Source: Cyanophora paradoxa
Taxonomy: Eukaryota; Glaucocystophyceae; Cyanophorales; Cyanophoraceae
Reading direction: 5' to 3'
NCBI GenBank assembly: GCA_004431415.1
Contig: QPMI01000150.1
Span: 124,001 to 188,000 of the forward strand
Length of the DNA stretch: 64,000 bases
Under the pieces are notes generated by a model. That model saw only the letters and a program-made list of their open reading frames with translations. It did no database searches and was not told where the DNA came from. Made by a program: the position numbers and the translations under genes. Positions 31,700 to 43,753 of this stretch are shown in pieces (positions within the stretch are counted from its first letter, which is position 1; each line of letters opens with the position of its first letter).

Positions 31700-34252
31700 C
31701 TACGGGCTCCAGAGGCCGAGCCCCAGGCCCGGCGTCGGCGCCGCGCCCTCCAGATCGAGGCCCCCGGGCTCCGGGTCCGGCGGCGCGCCGGCCCCTTGCG
31801 GGGGCCCGAGGGCGGGGTCGAGGGGGAGGAGCTCGGGCAGGCCCAGCCCGAAGAGGGAGAAGGGCGGCGAGAGGAGCTCGCCCGGCAGCGCTAGCGGCGG
31901 CACCGCCCCGTCCGCTTCGGAGCGGGCCCCGGCAGACGGCGCCGGGGCGAAGAACTCGAAGGTGGGCGCGTGGAGGCCCCCGAAGTCCAGGGGCGGCGCG
32001 GCGTCCGGGTCCGGGTCCGGAGGCGTCGCCACCGGCGCCGGCGACGGCGCCTGCGAGAGCGCCGGCGGCGTCCGCTGCTCCTGCAGGAAGTGCGCCAGCT
32101 GCGGGGGGTACAGTGAGCGGCGCCGGGGCAGCGAGGGTGGGGGGTACGCGCCTCCCTCGCGACGGCCTGGCGGATGAGGTCCCGTAGCAGATCGGGGGGT
32201 ACCCCCGCCCCCGCCGGCGCGGGGGCGGAGGCCGCAGCAGGCGCGCCCGACGGCGGCGCGTGCGGCGCCCGATCGGGCTCCGAGTCCGCGGCGCGCTTCC
32301 GTTGTGCTGGCCCCGGCGCCTGCACCGGTGTTCCGGAGCGAAGGACGGGAGGAGAGGGCAAGGGCGAGGCGGCGGCGGGTGCGGGAACGGGGGTACGGAG
32401 GGCAGGGGACGGGCCGCCCGGGGTAGAGGGCACGGGGGCGAAAGGGTTACGGGCGGGTGCCGCGGGCGGCGGCGGGGGCGGGGTCGGCCGGGCAGCGTAG
32501 GCGCTCTCCTTCTTGAGGCCCGCGGGAGGCACCGGCGCCGGCGCCGGAGCGGCTGGCGCGGAGAGGTCGAGCCTGTAGCCGATGAAGCGGTCCTGCAGCA
32601 TCGGCAGGTGCCTGCCGCCACCGCCGCGCGCGCGCACGGGCGGTAGTCAGCAGGCCGGCCGGACAGGCAGAAGGGCGCGAGAAAGGGAATGAAACAAGGA
32701 GCGCACGCATCGTTCCAGGCCACGCGTCCGGCCATCTGCGCGGGGCGGGGCGGGACGGTCAGAGGCGGAGGGGGCGCGGGACCCGCCCCGGCCCCGGCAT
32801 GCGGGCGGGCCTGCTCGGGGCGGAAGATGCCGAGGGCGAGGGGGTTGCAGGCGTAGTGGAACCACGCGTCGTCCACCTCGACCTCCCCACCCAGCGCCTG
32901 CCGGGGGCGAGGGGCGTGAGACGGGGCGTGCAGCAGCAGCAGGGGCAGGGGAAGGCAGGGCGCCGCACGATTGCCTGCTCGATGAGGACTGCGCGCGGGG
33001 GGCGCCGCAGCGCCGCGGGGCGCGCCGGCGTCAGTCTTTGGGGAAGGAGAGGAGGGGGGGGGGGGGGGGGGGGGGGGAATGGGCGCGCACGCCGGAGGCG
33101 CCGGCGTCTGTCGAGGACCTGGGCGCAGCGCTCGCGTGAGCCCGGCGGGCACAGGGGAGCGGGGGGGGGGAAGCGCTGCGCCTTCTCGAAGCGGTCGGCG
33201 TTGGCGGAGAGGAAGCGGCGGAACTCCTGCGGGCGGCGCTGGGCCCGGGGGCGGCGCGGGCGGGAGGGCCGGGCCCCGCGCACCTTGCGGTCCTCCGGCA
33301 AGACGTGGCCCGGCGCCCCCGCCGGCGGCTGCAGCCGGAGGCTCTGAGAGGCGCGCCCCCGGGGGCGGGGGGGGGGGCAATGAGTGGGGGTACCGTCTCG
33401 AACATGTGGTAGATCTCCCGTTCGACCGGATCTTCGGGCTCGGCTGCCGGTGGCGCCCTTCGATCTCGAGGCGGGCGCGGAGGGGGCGTGCGCACGCTTG
33501 CCCGCCTCGCTCACGCGCAGCCAGGTCAGCAACACAGACCTGGCGAGGGCGTCAGCGCGGGGGACAGGACCTGCGAAAAGCCAAGGGACTGGGGCGCGCA
33601 ATAAGATCTCCTGCGCGCCGGGCACGCGTGAGCGCGGCGCCGCGCGCCGGTCGGGCGGGCGCGGGCGGGGGGCGGGGCGGCGCGCCGAGTGCGCGATGGG
33701 GGGTATGATGTGCTTGAGCTCCCTTATGAGGTGCGTGGCCGTCGCCGTCGCGCTGCGGCGCGCTGCACCGCTGTTCAGAGCCGCGGGGCGGGGGCGCGGG
33801 GGAGGAGGGGCAGGCGCGCGCGCCTTCCAGAACCCGCTGGATGCTTGGCAGGAGGGCGTTCGGGAGGCTCTTGTTCAGGTGATCGATGGCCGTCCGCTGC
33901 GCACGCGCGGCGCCGACGAGCTCAGCCGGAGCCGCGACGGGCGGGGCGGGGCGGGGCGCTCGCCATGCTCGCGCGGAAGTCGTCCATTGCGTGGTTCACG
34001 TTCAAGTGGGTCCCCGCCAGCTTCTGCCGCATCTGCTCCAGCTCCTGCAGGAACCACCCGCCGTCAAAGGCTCCGCGGCCGGCTGCGAGTTGGGCGCCGG
34101 CGCCGGCGCACCTCTTTCAGCTGCGCATTCTCCACCGCCAGCGCGCGCTCGTTCGCCTTCTTTCGCTCTCTGAAGCGCCTGCTCGCCTCCTTGCTCTTCT
34201 CTTTCTTGCCGTCCACGTTCACGCGCCCGGGCGTGTCGTCGCCGCTGGTCAT
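31700..34252 (-). CDS. bZIP-like transcription factor with a long Pro/Ala-rich C-terminus
   Basis: The likely start is ATG at 34250-34252, with in-frame ATGs a little upstream. The first exon gives VNVDGKKEKSKEASRRFRER and KKANERALAVENAQLKE. This is a bZIP basic region running into the zipper. Following exons carry FLQELEQMRQKLAGTHLNVN and TAIDHLNKSLPNALLPSIQ helices. Then come short exons (VEREIYHMFET, about 33420; EFRRFLSANADRFEKAQR, about 33230-33180; VDDAWFHYACNPLALGIF, about 32880-32830; LPMLQDRFIGYRLDLSAP, about 32610-32550). A long Pro/Ala-rich tail ends near 31700 with LHAPTFEFFAP and repeated GLGL. It is probably a nuclear DNA-binding regulator. The canonical Asn of the basic region appears to be Ser. 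It is possible that the bZIP exon and the downstream exons belong to two genes. The part from 33.5 to 31.7 kb has no recognised domain. Confidence 0.55.
33054..33077. repeat. 24-base poly(G) run (poly-C on the coding strand)
   Basis: An uninterrupted G run lies inside an intron of the minus-strand bZIP-like gene. Read on the coding strand it is a C tract upstream of a splice acceptor, like the C28 run at 10956-10983. Confidence 0.75.
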
Positions 34253-34374
34253 GGCGGCGGGCGTGGGCGAGCGAGCTGTGTGCGCCTGCATCGCCGCCGA
34301 GGCTCGATGAGGTGTAGATGCCGTTTGCACAGGGCTGCTGAACTCCCCTCTCGTCGGTGCGATCGCCTGCCGCT

Positions 34375-34615
34375 GCGCATGCCGTACGTCATGGTGCGTC
34401 AGAGCCGCCGAGCGACGGGCCGCAGCCAGTGCTAGCTAGCGATCGATCGAGCAGGCTCACCACCACACACGGCGGCTGCGGTACCGTGCCGATCCCGCGG
34501 CTACTCCGGCCTGTCCGACGCGCTCGGCCGCATCGCTCCGGCGAGTTGGCGCTCGATTCGCTCGTTGGCGCGAAGCCGGTGCTGCCTGCCGATGCTCCTG
34601 GCGCTGTCAAGGGCC
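34375..34615. repeat. Diverged dispersed repeat, copy B
   Basis: This is the second copy of the element at 23443-23725, in the same orientation, about 120 bp upstream of the bZIP-like start codon. It fills most of the divergent promoter interval shared with the AXDND1-like gene (ATG at 34687). Confidence 0.6.
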
Positions 34616-34686
34616 ACGCTGCTCGAAACTCCCCCGTCGGGTGCCGAACCAGCGTCCCGCGAAGACCCGGTTCGACGTCGACGAAA

Positions 34687-37600
34687 ATGCCGCCAGGCCC
34701 GACGCAGGCGACCCCTGACCCTGGCGGAGGTGCGTAGTGGCCCTGTATAGCTCGCGTGAGGCATAGGACGCTCCACGCGCGCGATATCTTGAAAAGCAGC
34801 TGCCCGCCGGATCCGCGGCCTCAGGGGCCCGAACATGGCTCCTTAAGCGCGTATCTAGCAACGACAAGGCAATCCACTTCTAGAATCTCAAGCTAAGCGC
34901 CCGCGCGCAGGCCGCGATAGTGTCCAGCACGGCTGGGGCGTCAACGACGCCATCCTGGACGCCATCGATGCTGCGGCGAGGGATACGGGTCAAGCAACGG
35001 CGTGGGCCCGCGCCCCGAAGCCGCCCCGGCGCGTCCTCCCGCAGTTCCAGCGGCAGCGCAGCGGGCGGGGCGAGCGCGCGGCTCAGCAGCCCGTCCCGCC
35101 CCTGCCGCTCGGGCAGCTGGAGGAGTCGCTGCCTCCCGTCGTCGGAGCGGCCGCTGCGGGTCAGCAGCGCGAGCGGAACCCGTCGCCGCCGGCCGCCGGC
35201 TCGGGCCGCGCGGCGACGTCCGCCTCGCCGCGGCCGCTGGGGCGCCGCGGCTCCGGCGTCCCGTCGACGGTGCCGGAGCTGGAGGAGCCTGGCCCCGCTG
35301 CCACCGCCGCCCCACCGCCGGCAGCCGCCCGCCCGCCGGCCGCCTCGGGCAGCCACTCCCCCCGCACCCGCCCCGCACCCGCCCCGCGTCGCCACCGCCC
35401 CGGGCCCCCCGGGTACGGCTCCTACCGCGAGTTCACCCCCGGCTACGGCTCCCGCCTGCACAGCCGGGGCGCCGACTCCGCGCCGCAGTCGGCCCGGGCC
35501 TGGACGGCCGGCGCCCCGCCGGCCGCCGCCTCGCGCGCCGTGGACCCGCCCGCGCTCTGGGGCTTCGAGGCGGCCCCCGCGCGCCCCGCGGCCTCCTCGG
35601 CGCGCTACGAGCGGGTCGTGTACGTGACGGTGCCCTCGGCGGCGGCGGTGCCCCCCGGGACGGCCCCCTCCGACGTCGTCGAGCTGGGCGCCCCGCCCCG
35701 CGAGGCCGCCGGGAGCGACGCCATCTTCATGTCCACCCTCCTCGGCCCCGCCAACCCCTCCCAACTCCCCCACGCCGCCCCCGCCCCCGACGTCGGGCCC
35801 TCCCGCGTACCCCCCCAGTTCCACGTCTACGAGGCCAGCCCCCTCCCCATCACCGGCCGCGGCATGCGCGAGGTCCAGTACCCCCTCCCGCTCCTTCTCC
35901 CCCCACCCACGCTTTCGGCGCAGTCGAAGAGCTTCGGGGACTCGCGCGTCTACGAGCGGCTCGTCTTCCCCACCGCCCGCCCCACCGGCCGCGAGGAGGT
36001 CCGCCTCGTTCTCGTACCCCCACAAACCCGAACCGTCCGGACTCGAACCCGCGCAGGTCCTGCACCTCGCGAACGCGCTGCAGCGCATGCTGCTGGCCGT
36101 CGCCGCCTCCAGCCCCCGCCGCCGGCGCGCCCTCCCCGGCCGCCCGCCGGCTCCCGTACCCCCTCTCACGCCCCTTCCGCAGCCCGCCCGACGCGGAGGG
36201 CGACGAGGAGCCCGTGTGGTGCGCCCGGCCCCGCTGCCCTCCAACCCCCCCCCCCCCCCAACCCCCCCCCCCCCCACCCCCCACCCCCTTTCCTCGCTTA
36301 CCCTCTCCCCCTCTCTGCCAGGGCGCGGTACCCCGACCCGGAGGAGCTCTTCGGGCCCGAGCTGCGCTGCTGGGACGTCGCCTTCCACGAGCTCGTCCGC
36401 CAGGCCCGTACCCCCCTCCCGCCCGTGACGCGTACCCCCCTTTCCTTCCCTTACCCCCTCTCAGGTCCGGTGCCACTGCTGGGAGCGCGGGGAGCTGCTC
36501 GAGCGCATCCGTTCGAGGCAGTCGCCCACCCCCGCGCGCCTGGAAACCGCGTACCCCCTCACCAATTTCCGGGCAGGCACGGGGCGATCTTCCGAGAGGC
36601 GTTCGAGGCGGCGCGGGCGGCCCGCCGGGAGCTCGAGGCGGAGGAGGCCGCCCTTCAGGTCCGCGTACCCCGGCTGCTTCGCTTCCGTACCCCGGCGACC
36701 GGGGCGCCGGGGCGGCGTGCAGGCGGCGACGGGGCGGCTGGCGGCCGCCTCGGCGCTGAACGCGGGCGCGGTGAGCGGCCGGGGCCCCGGCTCGACTCTC
36801 CGCAGGTCCTTCCTTCGCCCCTCCCCGCCCTGCCTTCCAGCGAGTGTGAACCGCGTACCCCAGGGCGCTCGCGGAAATGGAGGAGTCCAACGCGCGCGCC
36901 TCCTCGGAGCTCGATTCCATCCGACAGGCGCGTACCCCCTCGCCCCTTGTTCGACGTACCCCCCGAGCCCTTTCCTCCCCATCAGGAGCGGAGCACCCTC
37001 GCCGCCCGCCTCGCCCGCGCCGAGCAGGAAAACATGTGATTCCCTCCTACCCCCGGGGGCCTCTCCCTCCCCTTCAATCCCGTACCCCCTAATCCCGTAC
37101 CCCCTCCCCAGGGCGATGGCGCGGAACCTGAGCCTCGCCCGCCGCAAGCGCATCCCCGAGGACCAGGTCCGACCCGGTACCCCCCGCCGGCCTCCCCACT
37201 CCTGAACGCCGTACCCCCCGCAGCTCCGGGCGGAGCTGGAGGAGGCGATCCGCCAGCGGCTGCTCCTCGAGGCCACCGGCTCCGCCCGCTGGGACCCCGA
37301 GGCATATCCACACCCCCCCCCCCCCCCCTCTTAGCGTAACCTGCCTGCACCCCCCTCTGAGCACTCGCCCCGCCAGGTGGTGGGGAGGAAGGCGGAGGAG
37401 GAATCGCTCTTCCGCCTCTACAAGGACGCCTACGACAAGATGGAGGTGCCGACCCCCCTCCATCTCTTCATCCGGTACCCCCGCGATCCTCCCCCCCCCC
37501 CCGCAGGAGATGCGGAAGGCGCAGGGGGCGCTGCTGGAGGACGAGGACTCGCGCCGCGAGGCCGCCATCCGCTTCCTCCTCGCGCGCCCCCTCTACCCCC

Positions 37601-40600
37601 CCATCTCACTTTCTCTTTCTGAGTACCCCCCCCCGCAGACGTGGCAGAACGCGCGGCAGTTCCGGCCGCAGCTCTCCGCGTACTGGGCCGTGCGCATCGG
37701 CCTGTTCCACGCACCCTGCGCCCCCCTGAGCGGGGGTACAGCTCTTCTTCTGGACGGGCCTCTGCCGCCGCCGCGCCATCCTCGTGTCCCTCCTCTTCGT
37801 TCGCTCCTCCTGTACCCCCTCTCCTCCTCCGGCGCTCCTCAGTCCCCCGCAGGAGCAGCGGGAGGCGCGGAGGCCGCAGCCCCACGTCCGCTTCGTGGTC
37901 CGCGGATCGAATCCGAGCAGGTTTTGTTTCGTCCGCGGCCGACTGGATCTCCGCAGATGACGCAGACGGACGCGCCGTACCCCCCTCCCTCAGAGGCCCT
38001 GCCGGCGGCCCCGACACCGGCGACGTGCCTACCCCCCGCGCCCCTCCACGCGCCCCAGCGCCCCTGAGAGGGGTACCCGCGCGCAGGCCGCTGCCGGAGG
38101 GCGAGCGGGTCTCGCAGCTCGTCCAGACGGACCCCGTCCTCATCAAGAGTGCGCCTCCCGCCGTCTTGGGGGCCGTCTCTTTGCCTCCGCGCGTCCGTTT
38201 TCTGAGCCGCGCCCGCCCGCAGCGCACGTGACGCGGGAGGCGCGGGGGGTACAGTGCCACCTGAACCCCGACGGCACCGAGGTCCTCCCCGTGAGCATCG
38301 TACCCCCCTATCTTCGCGCGCCTTGCCAGCCCAAACGCTCCGCCCAGGGTCAGCCGTCCGCGGAAGAGGCGGCGGCGGCGGCGGCAGCGACGGCCGCAGC
38401 TGCAGCGGCGGCGGAGGCGGAGGCGGAGGCGCAGCAGCCGCCGAAGGCGCCGACGCCCCCGCCGGAGCCCGAGGAAGCAGAGGAGGCGGCCCCGAAGAAG
38501 GGCCTCATCAAGAAGGCGCGCCCCAAAGTATCCGCAGCTGTGCTCTCTCTTCTTAAGGCTTCTCCCTCCTCCCAGATGGCGAACCGCAAGGTGGCGGCGC
38601 CGCCCCCGAAGCCCAAGCCGCAGCCGGCCCCGGCGGCCCCCGCCCCGCCCCCCCAGGTCCGGATCCGCCCCCGCCTTGCATCCCCGTTCCGCCGGGCCTA
38701 AGCGCGCCGGGGCCAGGCGGCCGGGGCGACCCCCGACATGCCCCTGAAGCCGTCCGAGCGCATCAACTACAACCACGCCATGGTACCTGTGTACCCCTTG
38801 CTCCGCCGTTCCTTCCCCCTCCCCTGACTCGACCCCCTGCGCCCCAGGCGGAGCTGGAGAGGCTGCGGGGGGAAAACGCGGGGCTGAGGGAGGCGGCCGC
38901 CGCCGCCGCCCGCCGCGCCCTAGACGCAGCCCTCGGCGAGGCGCGGCCCTGCGCCCCGCGTGCCCCCTCTTATACTATTCTAAGGCGGAGGGCGCAGGTG
39001 GCGGCGGCGGCGCGGGCGGCGCTGGGGCTCGAGGGCTCCGAGGCCCGAAGCCCTCCTCCTCCCTCCTGCCCGCCGCGTCCCTCACGCCGGCGCAGGGCGG
39101 GGAGGGCCGGGGCGACGAGGACAGCCCCGCGGCGCGCCTCCGCAAGGGCACCGGGACCGTGCGCGCGCGTCGCGGGCGCCGCGCGGGCTTGGATCGGGCC
39201 CCGACGCGCGGCAGGGCGGCGGGGCGCGGCGGAGGGCGAGCGGGGACGCTTCAGGGAGCGCGGATCCGAGCCCGGGGCCGGGGTCCGGCCCGCCCAGCCC
39301 GGGGCCGCCCCTGCCCCGCGAGAAGGCAGCGCCCCGTACCCCCGCCCCCTGCCCCCGCGCCGCCTCGACCCGCCCCCGCAGTCGCCGGCGCGGTCCCCGC
39401 GGGACGGGAAGCAGAAGGAGGAGAAGGCGGGGGCCGGTGGGAGCGCCTCGCCGGGGCGGAGGAGCCCGCGGGTGGAGGACGAGGAGGGGGAGGGGGAGGA
39501 GGACGGGGAGGTTCCCGAGCAACCCGAGCCGGCGGACTGGTGCGTCGGCTTTCTTCGCCCCGGCTCGAGGGCCGAGGGCCCGGGACGGTTCATGAATGCA
39601 CGGCAGGTACGGGGCGCTGGAGGAGTCGCTGGGGGCCATCGCGGGGGGGCTGAGGCCGCCGCCCCGCCGCGGCCGCCGCCGCCCGCGCCGTCGCCCAGGC
39701 AGGCGCCCCGCCCAGGCGCCCCCCTCCGCCCCCTCACTCCTCGCAGACGGGCGCGGCGATCGCGGAGCTCGGGCGCCGCATGCGGGCGATGCAGGCGCGC
39801 CCCGCCGGCCCACGCTGCGCCCGCCCCCGCCCGCCTCTGACGGGCGGCGCAGGCGGGGGCGCGGGAGCTCATCGAGGAGAACGAGGAGCTGCGGAAGGCG
39901 CGCCCCGCCCGGCGGGGCGCCCCCCGCCCCGCCCCGCCCCGCGCCGAGCCTCCTTTCCTCGCAGGCGGTGGAGGCGATGCAGGCGGAGCTGAAGGACAAG
40001 CCCCGCATGCGCAAGCTCGCCGAGGTCCCGCCGGCCCCCGCGGGCCAGCCCCCCCGCCTGACGCCCCCGCAGATGGCGATGCGCCAGCGCAGGCCCCTCT
40101 CCATCGACAACTTCGCCAGCCTCGGTACCCCACGCGCCCTTCTCCTGGAGCGGGGGGCGTGACGCGTACCCCCCGCAGCCTCCGGGGACCCCTACCGCGA
40201 CCCGTCGTCGGACTTCAAGCGCAACGCGGGCGGCAAGGCGTGCCCGGCCGGCCGTACCCGGGGCCGCCTTCTTCCCCCCCCCCCCTCTCACCTTTGGGCG
40301 CAGGCGTGGAAGCCGGGGGGCGGGGCGGTGGCGTGGAAGAAGGACAAGAAGGGGGCGCCCGCGGAGGGGGAGGAGGAGAGCGAGGAGGAGGAGGAGGAGG
40401 AGGCGGCGCCGGGGCGCCCCGCGGGGGGCGAGGACGCGTCCGCTGCGGCGAAGACGAGGTGGGCCCGCGCCGCCCGCCCCAAGACCGCCGGCGGCGGGCC
40501 CAAGTGGCCCGGCGCCGCCTCCGTGCGCCCCGCCCCGCCCCCCCCCCCGCCAACGGACGAGAAGAATCGACGTACCCCCCTCCAGGTTCTGGGCCCGGCG

Positions 40601-42842
40601 CCCGTGTGGTATCTCGAAGGCATCGACCCCAACGTCGACCCCCCCGCCAACGGCGCGCCCCCCGCGGCCCCCGTACCCCTCCACTCACCTTACTCGACGC
40701 GCGCGAGGCACAGAGCTCGGACTGCGGTTCCGGCAGGGCAACAGCTGGCGCGCCGGGGGCCCGCCCGTCCCGCGCTGTACCCCGCCTGACCGCCCACCAG
40801 GCTCGCCATGGTCTCCGGGTACCCCCAGGACGAGGAGCGCAAGCCGCTGCCCCCCTCTGCTCTCCTCCGCGTCGTCCGGTATCCCCCCCGCCCTCAGCTT
40901 TCCCGTACCCCCCACCTCACCTGAGGTCCGCCGTCAGGGACTTCCTCCGCTCCCGTGACCTCGCCGACGCGGCCACGGCGGCCCGGTACCCCCTCCCAGC
41001 CCCCGCGTCCCTCCCGCGCCCCACGCCGGGCCCAACCGAGCCGGGGCGTAGGGACCCGTTCCACCCATTGCTGTACCTCCCCCTGCGGGAGGGCCGCCCC
41101 GACTGGTCCCTCAACCCCGTACCCCGCGTCCGCGACCTCCTCGCCCTCTTCTACATGGTGCCGTACCCCCGCGAGATCTCTCCCCCCCGTTCTTTCCTCA
41201 TCGTACCCCGCAGGACAAGTACGGCTCAAGGCACCTCTGCGCCGTGCACGGGTACCGCCTCGTCGCCAGCATGGCGCGCGCCCCGTCCTCGAAAGAACCT
41301 TTAATTCCCCTCGGCTAAAGTGGCCCCGCAGGGGCTCGAGCGCGCGGCCTCGCCGTGGGTCGAGGCCCTCGCGCGGGTCCTCGAGGGGGGTTACTCCTTC
41401 GACGTCTTCCGCTGCATGTACGCCGGTGCGGCCCGCCGCCCAGATTCCCTCCGGCCCTCCCCTCTGCCCTCCTCCCGTCCCCCGCCAACGAGGCGGCAGG
41501 GCTGGTTGCGATGGGCCGCGGGGCGGGTGCGGCCGGCGTGGGGACGGCGCTGGCCTCGGACGGGCAGTTCGCCAGGCCCTGGCTCGACCCGTGCGCCCCG
41601 TCAGAAGCGATCGCTCGTTTGGGAAGGCTCTGAGTGCCGGGCAGGGAGCTGGCGAGGGCGGTGGCGGGGGCGGCGCTGCAGGGGCACGCCCCCGGCATCG
41701 TTGACTGGGCCCTCGCCCGCGCCGTACCCCCCCCCCCCCCCCGCCTCCTCGCCCGCCTCGCGAGCCGTACCCCCCCCCCCCCCAGGCCGACCTCTACCGG
41801 GAGGCCTGCGAGGCCGCCGAGCGCCCCGCCGACCCCGCCTCCCCGGTACCCCCCTCTGGCCCCCTCCTTTCTCGTTCCCTGAGGCCGGCGCAGCCGCGGT
41901 CGGCGCTGAGCCTGCCGGCGCCGCCCTTGGCCGCCTCCCTCGCCCCGCGGAGCTTCGCCGGGATGACCTCGAACTCGCCCCGGCCCCCGGTGCGCCCCCG
42001 CCCCCCGTTCCCCGCCCGCCCGTCCCGCCCGCCCCGTCCCTTACAGCCCCGCGCCGCGCGCAGGCCGACGCGGCCGGGAACCCCGTCGCCGCCCCGCTCC
42101 TCCTCCTCGCCATCTGCGAGGCCTACGTGCGCCCCTCGCGCGCCTCGAGACCCCCTACCCCTTCTCACGGGCCCCGTACCCCAGGCCGCGGTCGAGCACG
42201 CGTTTGTCCGGTGGGTCGTCCACATCTTCGACGAGGTACCCCGCAACTTTACCCCTGACGCGCAATCCCGCACCCCGCCCGGCCCCAACGCGTGCCCGGC
42301 AGGCCTGCGGGGGCCGCCCGACGGTCTCCCGCAACGCGCTTGAGCGGCTCTTCCGCGGCAGCCTCAGCCGCTCGCGTGCGCCCCCCCGCGCTCCCGCGCC
42401 CCTGCCCCCGCGCCTCGCGCCGACGCGGCGGCAGCGGTGGCGGAGGCGGAGGGCGGCTGGACGCCCCTCGTCGCCGAGCTCTGGGCTGCCGCCGCCGCCG
42501 ACGGCACCGTCCGCGCTTCCCCTCCTCGCCCCGCCCCGCCCCGCCCCGCGCCGAAGCCGCCGCGCAGGCGCCGGCGGCGGAGTCGCTGGGGCTGGCGGCC
42601 TTTGGGCGGGCGGCGGCGCGCTCGCCGCTCATGCGCGCCGTCTTCCGCGCCGCCTGCGCCGCCGTCGAGGCCGGCCCCGCCCTCCCCCGCCCGCCCCCGC
42701 CCGCCTTCCTCGCTGACGCCGCTCGCCGGCGCAGGCGGCGGAGGCGGCGGCGGCGGCGGCGTGCGTCTCGCCGCTGGACGCGTGGCGCGCCGTGCTGCGC
42801 GTCCGCGGCGGCGGCCGCGCCCCCGAGGCCGACCCGCCCTGA
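34687..42842 (+). CDS. AXDND1-like axonemal dynein light-chain-domain protein
   Basis: This is probably linked to flagellar axonemes or sperm-type flagellum assembly. The ATG at 34687-34689 begins a 43-nt exon that joins in frame, across an intron 34730-34910, to RDSVQHGWGVNDAILDAID. After a Pro/Ala-rich region, exons give FHVYEASPLPITGRGMREVQ, SRVYERLVFPTARPTGREEV and VLHLANALQRML, then WDVAFHELVRQV and CHCWERGELLERIRSR (about 36380-36520). That series matches the Ax_dynein_light region of AXDND1 in order and spacing. Long coiled coils follow (AIFREAFEAARAARRELEAE, LAEMEESNARASSELDSIRQ, AMARNLSLARRKRIPEDQ, LRAELEEAIRQRLLLEATG, WQNARQFRPQLSAYWAVR). The later half (38.2-42.8 kb) is low-complexity with helical exons such as DFLRSRDLADAATAA and ACVSPLDAWRAVLRVRG before TGA at 42840-42842. 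With over 30 exons it is longer than the animal protein. The second half could be a separate gene. Confidence 0.7.
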
Positions 42843-43753
42843 GGGCCCTCCCGGCCTACTAGCCTGTCGATATCCCACTCCCTCCCGGCCCTCATCCTCC
42901 CCTGCCTCCCCGAATCCGGTATTATCTCGCTCCTCTCCTGAAGATCGACTCTCGTGTTTCTCTTTTGTTTGCGTCGTGTCTTCCCAACGCGCTACCGCAA
43001 TCTCCCGAATGCAGCTTGATCCATGAGCGCAAGAGCTATCTCTAGAGCTATCTCTAGCTCGAGCTCGCACTACCTTCCCGCAAGCGGCCCGGGTACCATG
43101 GTAGTTGAAATCCCCCCGGCCCGCACGGCGCCACTGCGGCACGCAAATACCGTGACCCATGTCCGAAAGACGGCGAGCTCCCTGAGTCCTTCTGCGCTAG
43201 CTGCGCTAATCCGGCTATAGCTAGCTATAGCCGCGCTTGCTATGTAAAGCTGGTGCGCAACACTAGCGGTTATAGATAGCTGCTTGGGCGCTAGCGCTGG
43301 AACCGATAGCTTAAGCTTCGGGCGTGAGAAGTCATCGCGATCGCCGGCTAGCGCTAGCCGGCCCGGCGCCGCGATCAAATTCTGGAAGTCGAAAAAAAAG
43401 TCATCATGATCAGTCATGATCACCTGATTTTTTTTGCAAAAGTGGACGTCGCATTGATACACCACGGCACATGTATCAACAGTCATGATCACCTGAGGCG
43501 ATTGCGGCCACCTGACGCTTGGGCAGTCACCTGACGCGCGGGCAGCTGCAGGGGTTAGTCCCCCGCCCGCGAAGGAAGTTCAACTGTTAACTTAGTAAAG
43601 CACTTCGGCAAAACACACTCGATCAGAGCCTTCGAGCGCAGCGCTAGCATTGCGCACACAGCATTGCAGCAGCAGCATGATGGCCACAGGGAAGGGAAAG
43701 GCTGCTCCGGCAGGTGCACTCGCCTGCGCGCGCACCAGACGCGCGCCATGTGA
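42843..43753. other. Intergenic region with repeated TCATGATCACCTGA and CACCTGA words
   Basis: A 17-bp word, CAGTCATGATCACCTGA, occurs at 43411-43427 and 43480-43496. It is followed by further CACCTGA(C) words at about 43509 and 43528. Between the two long copies is an inverted pair, TTGATAC (43454-43460) and GTATCAA (43473-43479). TAGCTA/CTATAGC words cluster at 43210-43330. There is no supported gene. The region probably contains the promoter of the AT-hook gene. Confidence 0.5.
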
